Notes under the pieces: model-generated
What the model saw: only the letters and a program-made list of their open reading frames with translations
Told to the model about the DNA's origin: nothing
Database searches by the model: none
From: Gentiana macrophylla
Taxonomy: Eukaryota > Streptophyta > Magnoliopsida > Gentianales > Gentianaceae
NCBI GenBank assembly: GCA_026214975.1
Contig: CM047808.1
Span: 60,972,583 to 61,036,582, forward strand
DNA length: 64,000 nucleotides
Reading direction: 5' to 3'
Program-made: the position numbers and the translations under genes
Part shown: positions 22,463-31,479 of the stretch, piece by piece
Layout: each line of letters starts with the position of its first letter
Position numbering within the stretch: position 1 is the stretch's first letter

Positions 22463-22801
22463 TACAAGAAAGTAGGTCATTGCGTATTTTAGCAAAAAGT
22501 TAAAAGGGGCTGCACTTAATTATTCCACCTACGATAAAGAGTTATATGCATTGGTTAGGTGTTTACATGGCAGCATTATCTAAGGCCACGTGAATTCACC
22601 ATCCACACTGATCACGAGTCTATCAAGTACTTAAAAGGGCAAGGGAAACTAAATAAGCGTCATATACGATGGGTTGAATTTATAGAGTCATTTCCATATG
22701 TGATTAAGTATAAGAAGGGTAAGGATAACATAGTTGCTGATGCCTTGTCTAGAGCGTTATTCCTTTATCACTTCTATGCAAACCAAGTTGTTAGGATTTG
22801 A
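22463..22801 (+). pseudogene. Gypsy RNase H
   Basis: A shift near 22462 is followed by [17 protein letters not shown] codons and then [20 protein letters not shown] (22565-22624), [20 protein letters not shown] and VADALSRA at 22733-22756. The TDHE and ADALSR motifs carry active-site residues. Continuous with reverse transcriptase in an intact element. Confidence 0.85.
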
Positions 22802-23171
22802 ATCTATTAAGCATATGTATGAACATGACGTTGATTTTGGGAAAATATTTGCTGCGTGTCCTTCTCGTGATCAACCTGAATATTCTATTTTCGATGGATT
22901 CCTTTACAAGACTGATAAGTTATGTGTACCTCGCTGTTCTATGCGTGAGTTGTTTGTTAAAGAAACTCATGGGGGAGGTTTGATGGGACACTTTGGGGTA
23001 GATAAGACCTTAGACATGATTAAGTAACATTTTTATTGGCCTAAGATGAAATCCGATGTGGTTAAATATTGTTCTTCGTGATTAGTTTGCAAGCATGCTA
23101 AGGCTAGGTCACAACCACATGGGTTATACACACCACTTCCTATTCCCACTTCACCTTGGACTGATCTATCC
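22734..23171 (+). pseudogene. Gypsy integrase zinc-binding (HHCC) domain, broken
   Basis: LCVPRCSMRELFVKETHGGG and GHFGVDKTLDMI give the His pair; the Cys pair is in YCSS-stop-LVCKHAK near 23067-23100. Stops at 23025-23027 and 23079-23081 interrupt the domain. It precedes the catalytic core without a gap. Confidence 0.75.
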
Positions 23172-24215
23172 ATGGACTTTGTCTTAGGTTTGACTCGAAC
23201 TAGGAATATACATGATTCGATATTTTTGGTGGTTGATAGAATGTCTAAGATGGCATATTTCATTGCATGTAATAAGACGAACGATGCTTCTGCTATTGCT
23301 GATTTATTCTTTAAAGAGGTAGTACGTTTGCATGGTGTGCCTAGATCCATAGTTAGTGACCGCGACACCAAGTTTATTAGCCATTTTTGGAAGGTGTTAT
23401 GGAAGAAACTAGGTACATCCTTGTTATATTCCACTTCTTTTCACCCCCAAACTGGTGGTCAAACAGAGGTTACAAACCGTACTTTAGGACAGTTACTTAG
23501 AACTGTGGTGGGTAGAACACTTAGGGCGTGGGAGAAGTGTCTCCCATTTGTTGAATTTGCTTATAATCGTGCTCCTCACTCAGCTACTAAGGATGCACCG
23601 TTTGAAGTTGTTTATTGTTTTTTACCCTCTGCTCCTTTCGAGTTTGTTCCTCTTCCTACAGGTACACACGTGATCTTAGATGCGGAAGACAAAGCTGCAC
23701 TTGTTCGTGAATTGCATACTAAAGCTCATTTGGAGGTTGAAAAAGCTACGGCGAGGTATCTCAAACAGGCTAATAAAGGGCGCAAAGAGATGATCTTCAA
23801 GCCGGGAGATTGGGTGTGGCTGTACCTACGCAAGGAGCGTTTTCCACATCAACGAAAGAGCAAGCTGAACTACCACGGTGATGGACCATTTCAAGTGCTG
23901 CGAAGGGTGAATGACAACGCCAATGTCGTAGATTTGCCACCGGATTGGACTATGTCTTCAACAATCAACGTTAAGGACTTGTCCCCATTTGATGATCCTC
24001 ATTATGATCTGAGGTCAGATCCTTCCGAACCGGGAGGGAATGATGCACTCCCCAAGGATCCTATTATTGTTCGAGATGGCCCTATCACACATTTTCAAGA
24101 GAAGAAGGCTCGAGAAGCTTATGCAAAGCTGGTCCAAGATGTTGGAAAGGAGAATGAGGCTTTGAGGATTGATGACCCAACTACTTTAAGCCTATTCATT
24201 GCTGATTGGGTTTGA
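23172..24215 (+). CDS. Gypsy integrase core, GPY/F module and LTR-encoded tail
   Basis: Longest unbroken coding stretch in the window, 347 codons. Catalytic triad Asp2 (MDFVLG), Asp63 (VSDRD) and Glu99 (GQTEVTNRT), with 35 residues between the last two, the D,D-35-E pattern of retroviral-type integrases. FAYNRAPHSAT and GDWVWLYLRKERFP follow, then the GPY/F module GDGPFQVL near 23878. The ATG at 23172 is internal to the polyprotein, not a true start. The last 58 codons lie inside the 3' LTR (from 24041) and end in RIDDPTTLSLFIADWV. No chromodomain was recognised; the tail starting GPITHFQEKK may play a targeting role as in CRM elements, which is inference. Confidence 0.9.
   Translation: MDFVLGLTRTRNIHDSIFLVVDRMSKMAYFIACNKTNDASAIADLFFKEVVRLHGVPRSIVSDRDTKFISHFWKVLWKKLGTSLLYSTSFHPQTGGQTEVTNRTLGQLLRTVVGRTLRAWEKCLPFVEFAYNRAPHSATKDAPFEVVYCFLPSAPFEFVPLPTGTHVILDAEDKAALVRELHTKAHLEVEKATARYLKQANKGRKEMIFKPGDWVWLYLRKERFPHQRKSKLNYHGDGPFQVLRRVNDNANVVDLPPDWTMSSTINVKDLSPFDDPHYDLRSDPSEPGGNDALPKDPIIVRDGPITHFQEKKAREAYAKLVQDVGKENEALRIDDPTTLSLFIADWV
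24032..24040 (+). promoter_or_regulatory. Polypurine tract of the Gypsy element
   Basis: GGGAGGGAA directly before the 3' LTR start TGATGCACTCC, inside the pol frame. Confidence 0.85.
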
Positions 24216-24659
24216 TGAGCTGAAGCCCAAGTGTGGGACGCCTATGCTTATTAAATTCAGATTGTTTTTATGGACTTTTAATTATGTTATTTAGTTGGGC
24301 TTTATTTTAATTAAGTTAGAATCATAATAAGGCCTTATATGCCCATGTTGGCGCCAATAGCATCTAGGGCGTGTCTTTTGCAGCTATTTATTCCTTTGTT
24401 TGCTGAATTGAATACTCAGATTATTTTGGAGATTAATCCTTAGTTTATAATCAAGAAACTTTTCAGAGATTGGAGTTTCTTTCAATTATTCTGAGATAGA
24501 ATAGTTGGGTGGTTTCCCTGAGATATGATTACCACGAGACAATAGTCAGAGATTGATTATTGTTGTTACTTTCGTTTTATTTCCAAATAGTCCATGTTTT
24601 ATACATTCTGGAAGCTTTGATCTAGATCCTACAATCAGATTGCTATTCGATTGCTATCA
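24041..24659 (+). repeat. 3' LTR of the Gypsy element
   Basis: 619 bp, TGATGCACTCC...CTATCA, overlapping the last 58 pol codons and followed by the target duplication AAAGC. Confidence 0.9.
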
Positions 24660-24664
24660 AAAGC

Positions 24665-24752
24665 CAAGACAGTGTACGAGTGCGTTTATAATCAGGTTCC
24701 CAGCACCAGAAGATCCTCCAACAAGGACAACATCAAGGCTACATATAATGGC
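24665..24752 (-). other. Candidate host exon with a glycine-rich motif
   Basis: Minus strand after a possible acceptor (tatatgtag) reads LDVVLVGGSSGAGNL, then IINALV, with a possible donor at CTC-GTACAC about 20 bp from the Gypsy insertion point. The GGSSGAGN pattern resembles nucleotide-binding glycine loops but lacks the Lys of a P-loop, so no family is assigned. No repeat match in the window. It could be chance. Confidence 0.25.
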
Positions 24753-25670
24753 TAGGCACCGGGTAAGGAAATTCCAAATCCCCTAATGTATATGTCAACA
24801 AACATAAAAGGGTCAAACATAATATTGGTGGTAATGTCTGCAGCCAATATCCGACACTTTGGAATAGTTATTACAACTTTGGTATTTTTTTGCTAGATGT
24901 TATCCAATGACCAAATTCAGGCAAGACCCTCACCACTAGGCCAAGCTCATTCCCTCAGACCATTGCAATTTGCACCAGTAATTGAAATAACAGACACGTT
25001 TGGAAATCTATCATGAGCATGCAACCACCCTCAATTACACAAAATCTGCAAGCCTTTCCTGCAAGCAACAAAAGTAGCCAGTGTCATAGCATGATTAGTG
25101 CAAACACGTACCAAAAGACAAGAAGCAGAAAGAAGTAATCAAAATAAAATTCTACATACGAAATGGGAATGCCTCGCTTGATTTCATAAATACGAGAAAT
25201 GGAATATCAAGAGCATAAACAAAGGCTAATGAACTTGACTAGTTCATAGGGCTTAAGATCTCATTATGTAGTGATTAAAAATCATGAGAATTCAGTTTGC
25301 TTGAGTGATTGATTTTGTGCAATATAAAATGAATACCATAGACAATATAGAGTAGCTTTAATATTTGTTACAATGCATATGCTATGTAGACAGGCTAACT
25401 TACAAATTAGACAACAAATAAGTTTACTAGAATACTCAATTGAGATTCTGAAAAGTACCACAGAGAATGATGAATCAGACAAGTCTTTCCTCATAACATA
25501 TTATTAGCATCTAATGATGTCGTGCGAATCATACAGGATTAAGGATATCAAACAGAAATGCAAAATAAATAAGGAAATAGAAGAGCAAGAAGATTCATGT
25601 AAATTCTACATAATTAAGCACCAGGCATGATGAAGAAAATGCAACAGAATTCGAATTAAAAATATTTACC
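24753..25670 (-). other. Low-copy sequence, possible host intron
   Basis: AT-rich, no coding domain, no match to the repeats of this window. Between two candidate minus-strand exons. Confidence 0.3.
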
Positions 25671-25960
25671 TTCCGCTTCAGCAATTGAAATAGCGCAGAG
25701 GCAAAATTCTCAATATCTCATTGGTTGAATCATCATCATCATCTCCTTCTTCGCTTTCGAGCTAATTTCCATTTTCTGGTCCACCCCGTTCTCCTCCGCC
25801 GGTAGTTGATTTCCGTCAACCATACGCAGTTTAAAAGGAGAACTTGAATCGATCACCACCCAAACTATTCTTCTGACATGGAATTTGGGGGAATTCGCGT
25901 TCACAAACACTGCCGGGATTGCTCGTTTGATGAAATGGATTTGTATTCTCAAGGCTAATG
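25671..25960 (-). other. Candidate first exon of a host gene
   Basis: Minus strand, an open frame of 80 codons from 25952 (MRIQIHFIKRAIPAV...) passes a second ATG (MVDGNQLPAEENGVDQKMEI) and stops after a GATGATGAT run. Past that run another frame reads DIENFASALFQLLKRK up to a good splice donor (GGAAG-GTAAATA, about 25671). A one- or two-base error in the run would join them. Upstream on the minus strand is T/A-rich non-coding sequence. Homology is not recognised. Confidence 0.3.
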
Positions 25961-26340
25961 GAGGCTAGGTTTACGACCAAGGAGAGAGAGGGGTGAGGAA
26001 AAGAATAACGCCTTCTAGTTGTATCGCGTGTTTATGTTTATTTGGTTTTAAAGTATGGGATTTTTTTTGGATCCATACGGGGTTTATTTCTAATAGTTTT
26101 TTTCTTAATTGAGAACATAGTATAGTAATGTTCCTAGCGTAAACGATCCGAGTTGAGTTGAGTTGAGTTGAGTCGAGTCATGTATTAAATTTATCAAATT
26201 GGTCATAGTTAAAATTTTATGAAATTAACATGGAGCATGAACTTAACATAACTATCAAGCATACTTCATCTTGAGCCTTATCGAACCGAACCCGAATCGT
26301 TCACGGTCCACTTAGCACGTTTACATTTCTAATCGTGACA
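25961..26340. other. Non-coding junction between host-like sequence and element B
   Basis: Contains a GAGTT pentamer repeat (26150-26178: gagttgagttgagtt...gagtcgagtc). Possible upstream region of the candidate minus-strand gene. No target duplication or LTR marks the start of element B. Confidence 0.35.
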
Positions 26341-26348
26341 AAATATGC

Positions 26349-27946
26349 TTGTTACGTAAATCATATCGATATGATGAGGGGAACTATAATAGACAGAATT
26401 TTGGGGGAAATTGGAACCAGAATCAACCGAAAAGCTGGGAGGCAATCAAAGCCAGCATGACTACAATTGGAGCCCAAATCAAGGACAAGGGAATAATCAG
26501 AATTATGACTCGAACAACCCTTGGAATTGGAGCTCTCAAAATCAGCACTTACAGCAGATTGACCTTGCCTATGCCGAAGGGGAACGAGAAGTAGGTATTA
26601 TTCAGGAGCTGATGGAAAGGGTTTCTATGGCTATGGATGAGGAAGTGTCGGCACATCAATTGATCGATTGGCTGAACCGGATGCTCGTGTTATATAAAGA
26701 GGCCGAGGATGCTTTGAAACGGGCTGGGGAGATGCAAGACAAGTTTTCCAGCGGGGAGTATAGGACCTACCTAGCCAATGAAGATTGGCCCCATATGAGA
26801 TACAGGCTATGTTGGATGTCTCAGGATATCGTGTCTCTCATGACGGCCCGGATGCCGGATCAAAATGAAAAGTCTTGCACACAAACGGTCCGGGTAGACA
26901 GTGATATTGTCGAGTCAAGTTGCTATAATGAGGTGCTCGTCCCGGAGGATTCAGTGATTGAGTTGGCTTTATCACCGCCACCCCCCATTGTAGTATTTGA
27001 TTATATGAGTTTCCAAGTCCTCCCGAGTGAACTCCCGAATAGTGAGTTGAAAAATGATGATGTTTTGGCAGAATCCATGATGCAAACCGAGTTGGAAGCT
27101 AGGAAAAGGAGTTAGGCTGGCATTTAGAGAGAACTCGCGATGGAAATAGGGCCAGAGAAAGTCGTCAGTGAAGAGGTTCAGGTGGAGAGTGAGGTTGATG
27201 AATCGGCTTTCTATGAGGAGATTTCTGAGCCAGAGATTGAGATGCAAGAGATTGATATGGGATCGCCCATCACTCCATTAGTTGATGATGTACCATTCGA
27301 GTCGGTGGAGAATTTTTATGAGTATGCCAAGCCACTTGTAGTGGAGCCTACCTCAGTTTTGGGTGAGCCGGAAGCTTTTGGTATTGCCATGCTCTGGGAC
27401 ATGGAGGATACCCATGATTGTAAAGTAAGGGAGGTGGAAATGTTGTCTATCATACCACATCCCGACGATGACCATCATGACACCTTGACGAAAGTGCGAT
27501 AGATTTATTTGAGGTCGTCGATCCGGTGGGATTAGAAACGGAGAAGAAGATGGGACAACTCATTCTCGCGCTTTAGCTCGCTAGTGGTTCGAGGTCATGT
27601 GGATGAGCCCATTATGTTGACACCCCCGGATAGATTGGTCATCTTTGATATACCGGTCCTGGATTATTACTCCCTTCCATTCTGTGCAGATGAGTTCTAC
27701 GAGGTTAAGTTCGAAGGGTCCTGGGTGGAAGACACACGTAGAGGTGATAGAGAGGAAAGACCACGGTGGTGGGGTGATTCCAAGAAGAAGATGATGAGAG
27801 GTTTTGACAGAAGAGGATTCCCGAGTTGGGAGGAGGTTGCATCGAGGGCTATGAAAGGTAAGTTTCTAACGAACTCGGTTTTCATGATGCTTGCTATTTG
27901 TATTCTTCTTGAGTTGTTGATCTTTTTGAGTTCGGATTTTGGTTGA
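26349..27946 (+). pseudogene. Accessory protein of element B, two or three frame breaks
   Basis: Order: an Asn/Gln/Trp/Tyr-rich N-terminus split over two frames (NRQNFGGNWNQNQPKSW, then HDYNWSPNQGQGNNQNYDSN); a helical part (ELMERVSMAMDEE to EAEDALKRAGEMQDKF); a proline run (SPPPPIVVFDYMSF) and a stop at 27113. A second open part (27140-27502) is strongly acidic. A third (27584-27946) holds LVIFDIPVLDYY, PFCADEF, RWWGDSKKKMMRGF, EEVASRA and a hydrophobic C-terminus ending LLIFLSSDFG-stop. The last part matches element A at 10303-10590. The likely role is accessory or gag-like; the hydrophobic end suggests a membrane anchor. No known enzyme motif. Confidence 0.55.
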
Positions 27947-28032
27947 TGGTTTTGATGATACTTGTTTGAAATGAAATAATTGAATTGTTGTTTTGAGTCT
28001 TTTATGGTTTGAGTCCGTTTTGGTGTCACTTG

Positions 28033-28081
28033 GTCGAGCCAACGACGTAAAACAAAGGCGCTCGGTGGGAGGCAACCCACC
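28033..28081 (+). other. GGGAGGCAACCC hairpin block of element B
   Basis: GTCGAGC-C-AACGACGT-AAAAC, AAAGGCGCT, then the perfect stem-loop GGTGGG-AGGCAA-CCCACC (28064-28081). Same order in element A (10236-10283). It sits 90 bp after the coding stop. Confidence 0.7.
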
Positions 28082-29843
28082 ATTTGCTATGTTTTGCTTG
28101 TTTTGAGGTGATGTTTTTGCTACCTTGCTCTTGATCCATGGTTGTAAGCCGTAAGGCGCGTACTTTGTCACCTTTTCATGCCTTCTGTGACTATGCCTTG
28201 GATTTGACTTGGGTTAAGATTTTATTTTGAGCACGTTTAAACGTGTTGGTTGTTTATTGTATGGTTGATTCGTATTTTAACTATCTCTATGCCATATGTT
28301 CAAGTCTTCTGACGTGACGAGGTCGTTTATTTTTATCACCCCGGATTCTCCCCATATTATATGCTTTGGCACGCGGACCATGTCCCGTGCATGTATTTCT
28401 TGGATGTTTTTCAATGACTAGGGATTCGGGATGGACTACTTTCACGACCGTTACGGGACTTGATCGTGCCGTTTTGCCGGGCTCATAAGCTAAGTCTTTC
28501 TTTTTCCTTCTCGTTCACACACCGAGGACGGTGCTTCACTTAAGTGGGGGGGGGACGACTTAGCTTATTCGCTTGTTCTTAAAAGTATTATGCCGTGATG
28601 TGATAAACTTGGTTTTTACTCGTTTTCGAGTCGATTTTTAGGCCGTTTTTCAAATTTTTCCAAGATTTTAACACCACGTTATATGCATGCTGTTCACAAT
28701 TGAGTGGTGAAAGGTCTTTAGTTTTGTGAATGTCACACAGTGAGTCTATATTGTCATGATACGGAACACTTTTTAGTACACGTTTGACGACGGTTATGCT
28801 TATCACGATTACTTTACACACCTGTACCCCTAGTTCCGAGGCGAAATAGAAGGATTGGCCTTGGTAGGAACACGGGATGACAGTTTTGGCGTTCTTTTTA
28901 CCCTACTTTACCCAAATAAGCCTGAGTGAATGTTTGACCTTCGTAGCCCTCTCACCTTGATAGAATGGTCCGACCACCATTCGCTTTATAGCCGTTTCGT
29001 TGCTTAGTCAGAAACCTACCATTGAGCCTTATTTTGGTCACATTCCCTTCATTTGACCCTACGAGTGGACTTAGTATCTTGTTAAACCACACTTGCCAAG
29101 GCAAGTGTGGGGTGGGGGGAGATGTTGTTTTTGAGTCGGGTTGTTGTTTCCTCAGTTTTAGAGCTATAAGGAGAGGATGAGCTCAGTGGGGCTGGATGCT
29201 CAGGTTTCATTTCAAAAAAAAATTTATTCAAATCAAATAATTGTGTTGTATATAGAAATAAAGGGTTGAAAAAGGCAATGAGCTTAAAGAAATGATGATG
29301 TTAGGGTTGGGATAGTCAGATAGGTACTAAGTATTCGATCTCACCTCACGACACTTGAAACATAGTTGAGTTTGGCAATGAGTTCGGGTATTTTAGTGTC
29401 CTATAGTTCCCAAAGTGTTGAAAATGACCAAAAAGGAGTTTGGTGGGTTAGTTTGGTAAAGAAGACGTGGTACGTGTTTGGATTATGTTCACTCGTACTT
29501 CTTTTCTCCAGTTTCCCAAATTGCCCTTTTCGATTAACCGAATTTACCCTAGCCTAACGTTATAACCATTCAAGTCCTGCTGGACCGTGTTTAACCTTGA
29601 TTAGTCCCGATTAGTGGAGATTCTAGGAAGGGCAGGATTGTGTAAAGTCATTTGTCCGGTATTCCAAGCCCGAAATCGTATTAAGCATAAGACGTCGTCA
29701 TTCAACACACACTCACTCCGTGTCATGATCTAGTAGAGTCAAAGTATTGCATTCACTTAACTAAGTTCTTTTCACCTCGATATTTTGAAATGCATGCATG
29801 TACCGTAAAGTTGATTCCTTGGTATTGTTCGAACGCCTAATTT
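28082..29843 (+). other. Non-coding interior of element B with conserved blocks
   Basis: No gene. Holds the block 28305-28435 shared with A (GGCACGCGGACCATGTCC at 28368), a G-tract TTAAGTGGGGGGGGG (28540-28554), a block 28835-28890 shared with C (GGGATGACAGTTTTGGC), an 11-bp-arm inverted repeat at 29087-29110 followed by a G-rich tract, and a block 29331-29400 shared with A. Confidence 0.6.
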
Positions 29844-29877
29844 ACTCGAGGACGAGTAAAGGCTAAGTGTGTGGTGG
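29844..29877 (+). promoter_or_regulatory. Polypurine tract and conserved pre-LTR block of element B
   Basis: ACTCGAGGACGAGTAAA, GGCTAAGTGTGTGGTGG, then the LTR. The equivalent of 8496-8530 (A) and 37649-37683 (C); its G-run is interrupted by T. Confidence 0.75.
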
Positions 29878-31465
29878 TGATAGGAACCAACTTTACAGTA
29901 CATTTCTGTACAGTTCAGCCCACGATTATCACATTTCTGGCATGTTTCGGGTGAGTTTAGACCCTATTTTGAGTATTAAATGAGGTTTTATTGCACGGCG
30001 AGTGACTGTCGGTTTTCCGTAAACTCGACCTTATTTTAGCATTTTATACTGTTTTCCCGAGCACCCATAGTTTGCGGGGTTATGCGTTTGCTTGTTGTTT
30101 TCATATGGATGCAGGACTAGGGTGTCTCGAGAGCCCGAAGGCGAAAGTATGAAGTTTAGACGCGTGCGAGGCGAAACACGGAGGTTGAAGGTGAAAAAGT
30201 GAAGATTTTGGGTCACATGGGTCCGGACGCCCGCCTGGACACCTTGACGTCGTCGTTCGATGGCTGTCCGACGGACAAAACCTCTCATCCGGACGGCTAA
30301 CTCTCTGGAAATTGGGAAAACTTTGATGAAGGATTCGTCCGGACGGACAGATCCAGCATCCGGCCGGACAAGAGCATTTCATCCGGATGGACATCTATGC
30401 ATCCGTCCGGACACATGGAAAATCTAGAACAGTCCGGCCGGACATGGCGGATATCCATACGGACGGAAGACTTTCTATATAAAGCTGCCTCATTTCTCAC
30501 AGCCGCAAGCAGAAAAGAAGGGGAGATAATATTAGATAGGTTAGGCGATTTGGGGCGTTTTTCTTCGTTTCTTTGAGTTAGAATTAGTGTTATATATCAT
30601 TAGAATCCTCTTTCGATCTTCTCTTTGAACCTCTAACTTTTAGCTTCGATCTGTAACATTTCAAGTGACAAGATTTGTTCTTTTGGAGCTCGAATTTGGT
30701 AGTTCTTCAAGTAATCGAAATGGGTATGTTTTCTTGTTGTTTTACCATTGTTGTGATGTTTTTCTTCCATTTGAATTGTTTAGATTCGATTATGAGTAGC
30801 TAGATTTGTCGTATGGTCAAACCACGTGAAGGCGGGTGAAACACCATTAGAGAGATGAACCGGGAGGTAGTGTAGCGCGTAATTTAACGTTCTAATCGAT
30901 AATCTACATCACGAAACTTGTTTTGATTGTTTTAATAGCGTTGAATGAGATTGACAACCTTGTTCATTGTTGCACACACGTAGCTTATAAATGTATGTTG
31001 CGGCGACGTGTGGGAACGGGGTTTCGGGACCGTAGAAGTTTTGGGCTTGAACGGTAGTCGACACTACCCGTACTAGATTGACGCCTAGTCATCAAGTCCG
31101 CACAATACGGGTTTGTCCTATGAGTTATCGTTAGGCGGCAAGGTAGAGTAAGGCACACTCCCGGGCAATCTTTACGAGGGTAAAGTAATCCATTAAACGT
31201 AGTTCGCCATACCACTTTTAATTGTTTAGAATTCCGAGTAGTGTAATCTTTCTTTTATGCAATAGTATAACTTCACACCTATCTGTTTGACTCGAATCGA
31301 GTGCTAAGTCAACTGTGGTACTCAAAACCAATCTCTGTGGGTTCGACCTCGGACTCCTCAAGCACTATCCTACAATCGACCCGGTCCACTTGCGGTTAGA
31401 AAGTAGATTTTGCTAAGGTTTCGAGTTTTTACTTGATCGACCGGACCTAGAAAATCCGCTTATCA
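29878..31465 (+). repeat. 3' LTR of element B
   Basis: 1588 bp, TGATAGGAACC...GCTTATCA. Contains the predicted promoter at 30215-30484. Confidence 0.75.
30215..30484 (+). promoter_or_regulatory. Predicted LTR B promoter with a GTCCGGACGG cluster
   Basis: About ten variants of (G)TCCGG(A/C)CGGAC between 30219 and 30466, most preceded by CAT or CGT, end directly before a TATA box CTATATAAAG at 30475-30484. In LTR A palindromes rich in CpG also stand just upstream of the TATA box. Function is inferred from position. Confidence 0.55.
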
Positions 31466-31479
31466 AGTATGATTATAGT

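Larger units (their letters stand above)
12452..24659 (+). mobile_element. Complete Ty3/Gypsy element, interrupted by Copia element G
   Basis: LTRs 12452-13084 and 24041-24659, both TGATGCACTCC...CTATCA. Perfect 5-bp target duplication AAAGC at 12447-12451 and 24660-24664. Primer site at 13087 and polypurine tract GGGAGGGAA at 24032-24040. Domain order gag, protease, reverse transcriptase, RNase H, integrase is Gypsy order. The integrase has a GPY/F module and pol runs into the 3' LTR, a trait known from CRM-type chromoviruses; no chromodomain was seen, so the lineage is tentative. About 6.9 kb without element G. Several genes are frameshifted. Confidence 0.9.
26341..31465 (+). mobile_element. 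Element B: non-autonomous LTR element, 5'-truncated
   Basis: Coding region 26349-27946, non-coding interior to 29843, polypurine block 29844-29877 and LTR 29878-31465 (TGATAGGAACC...GCTTATCA). No 5' LTR or primer site is present upstream. It shares with element A the coding tail, the hairpin block, the FGTRTM block and the 29331 block. With element C it shares 28835-28890. No pol domain. Right end joins the RNase H of element D without a visible duplication. Confidence 0.75.
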
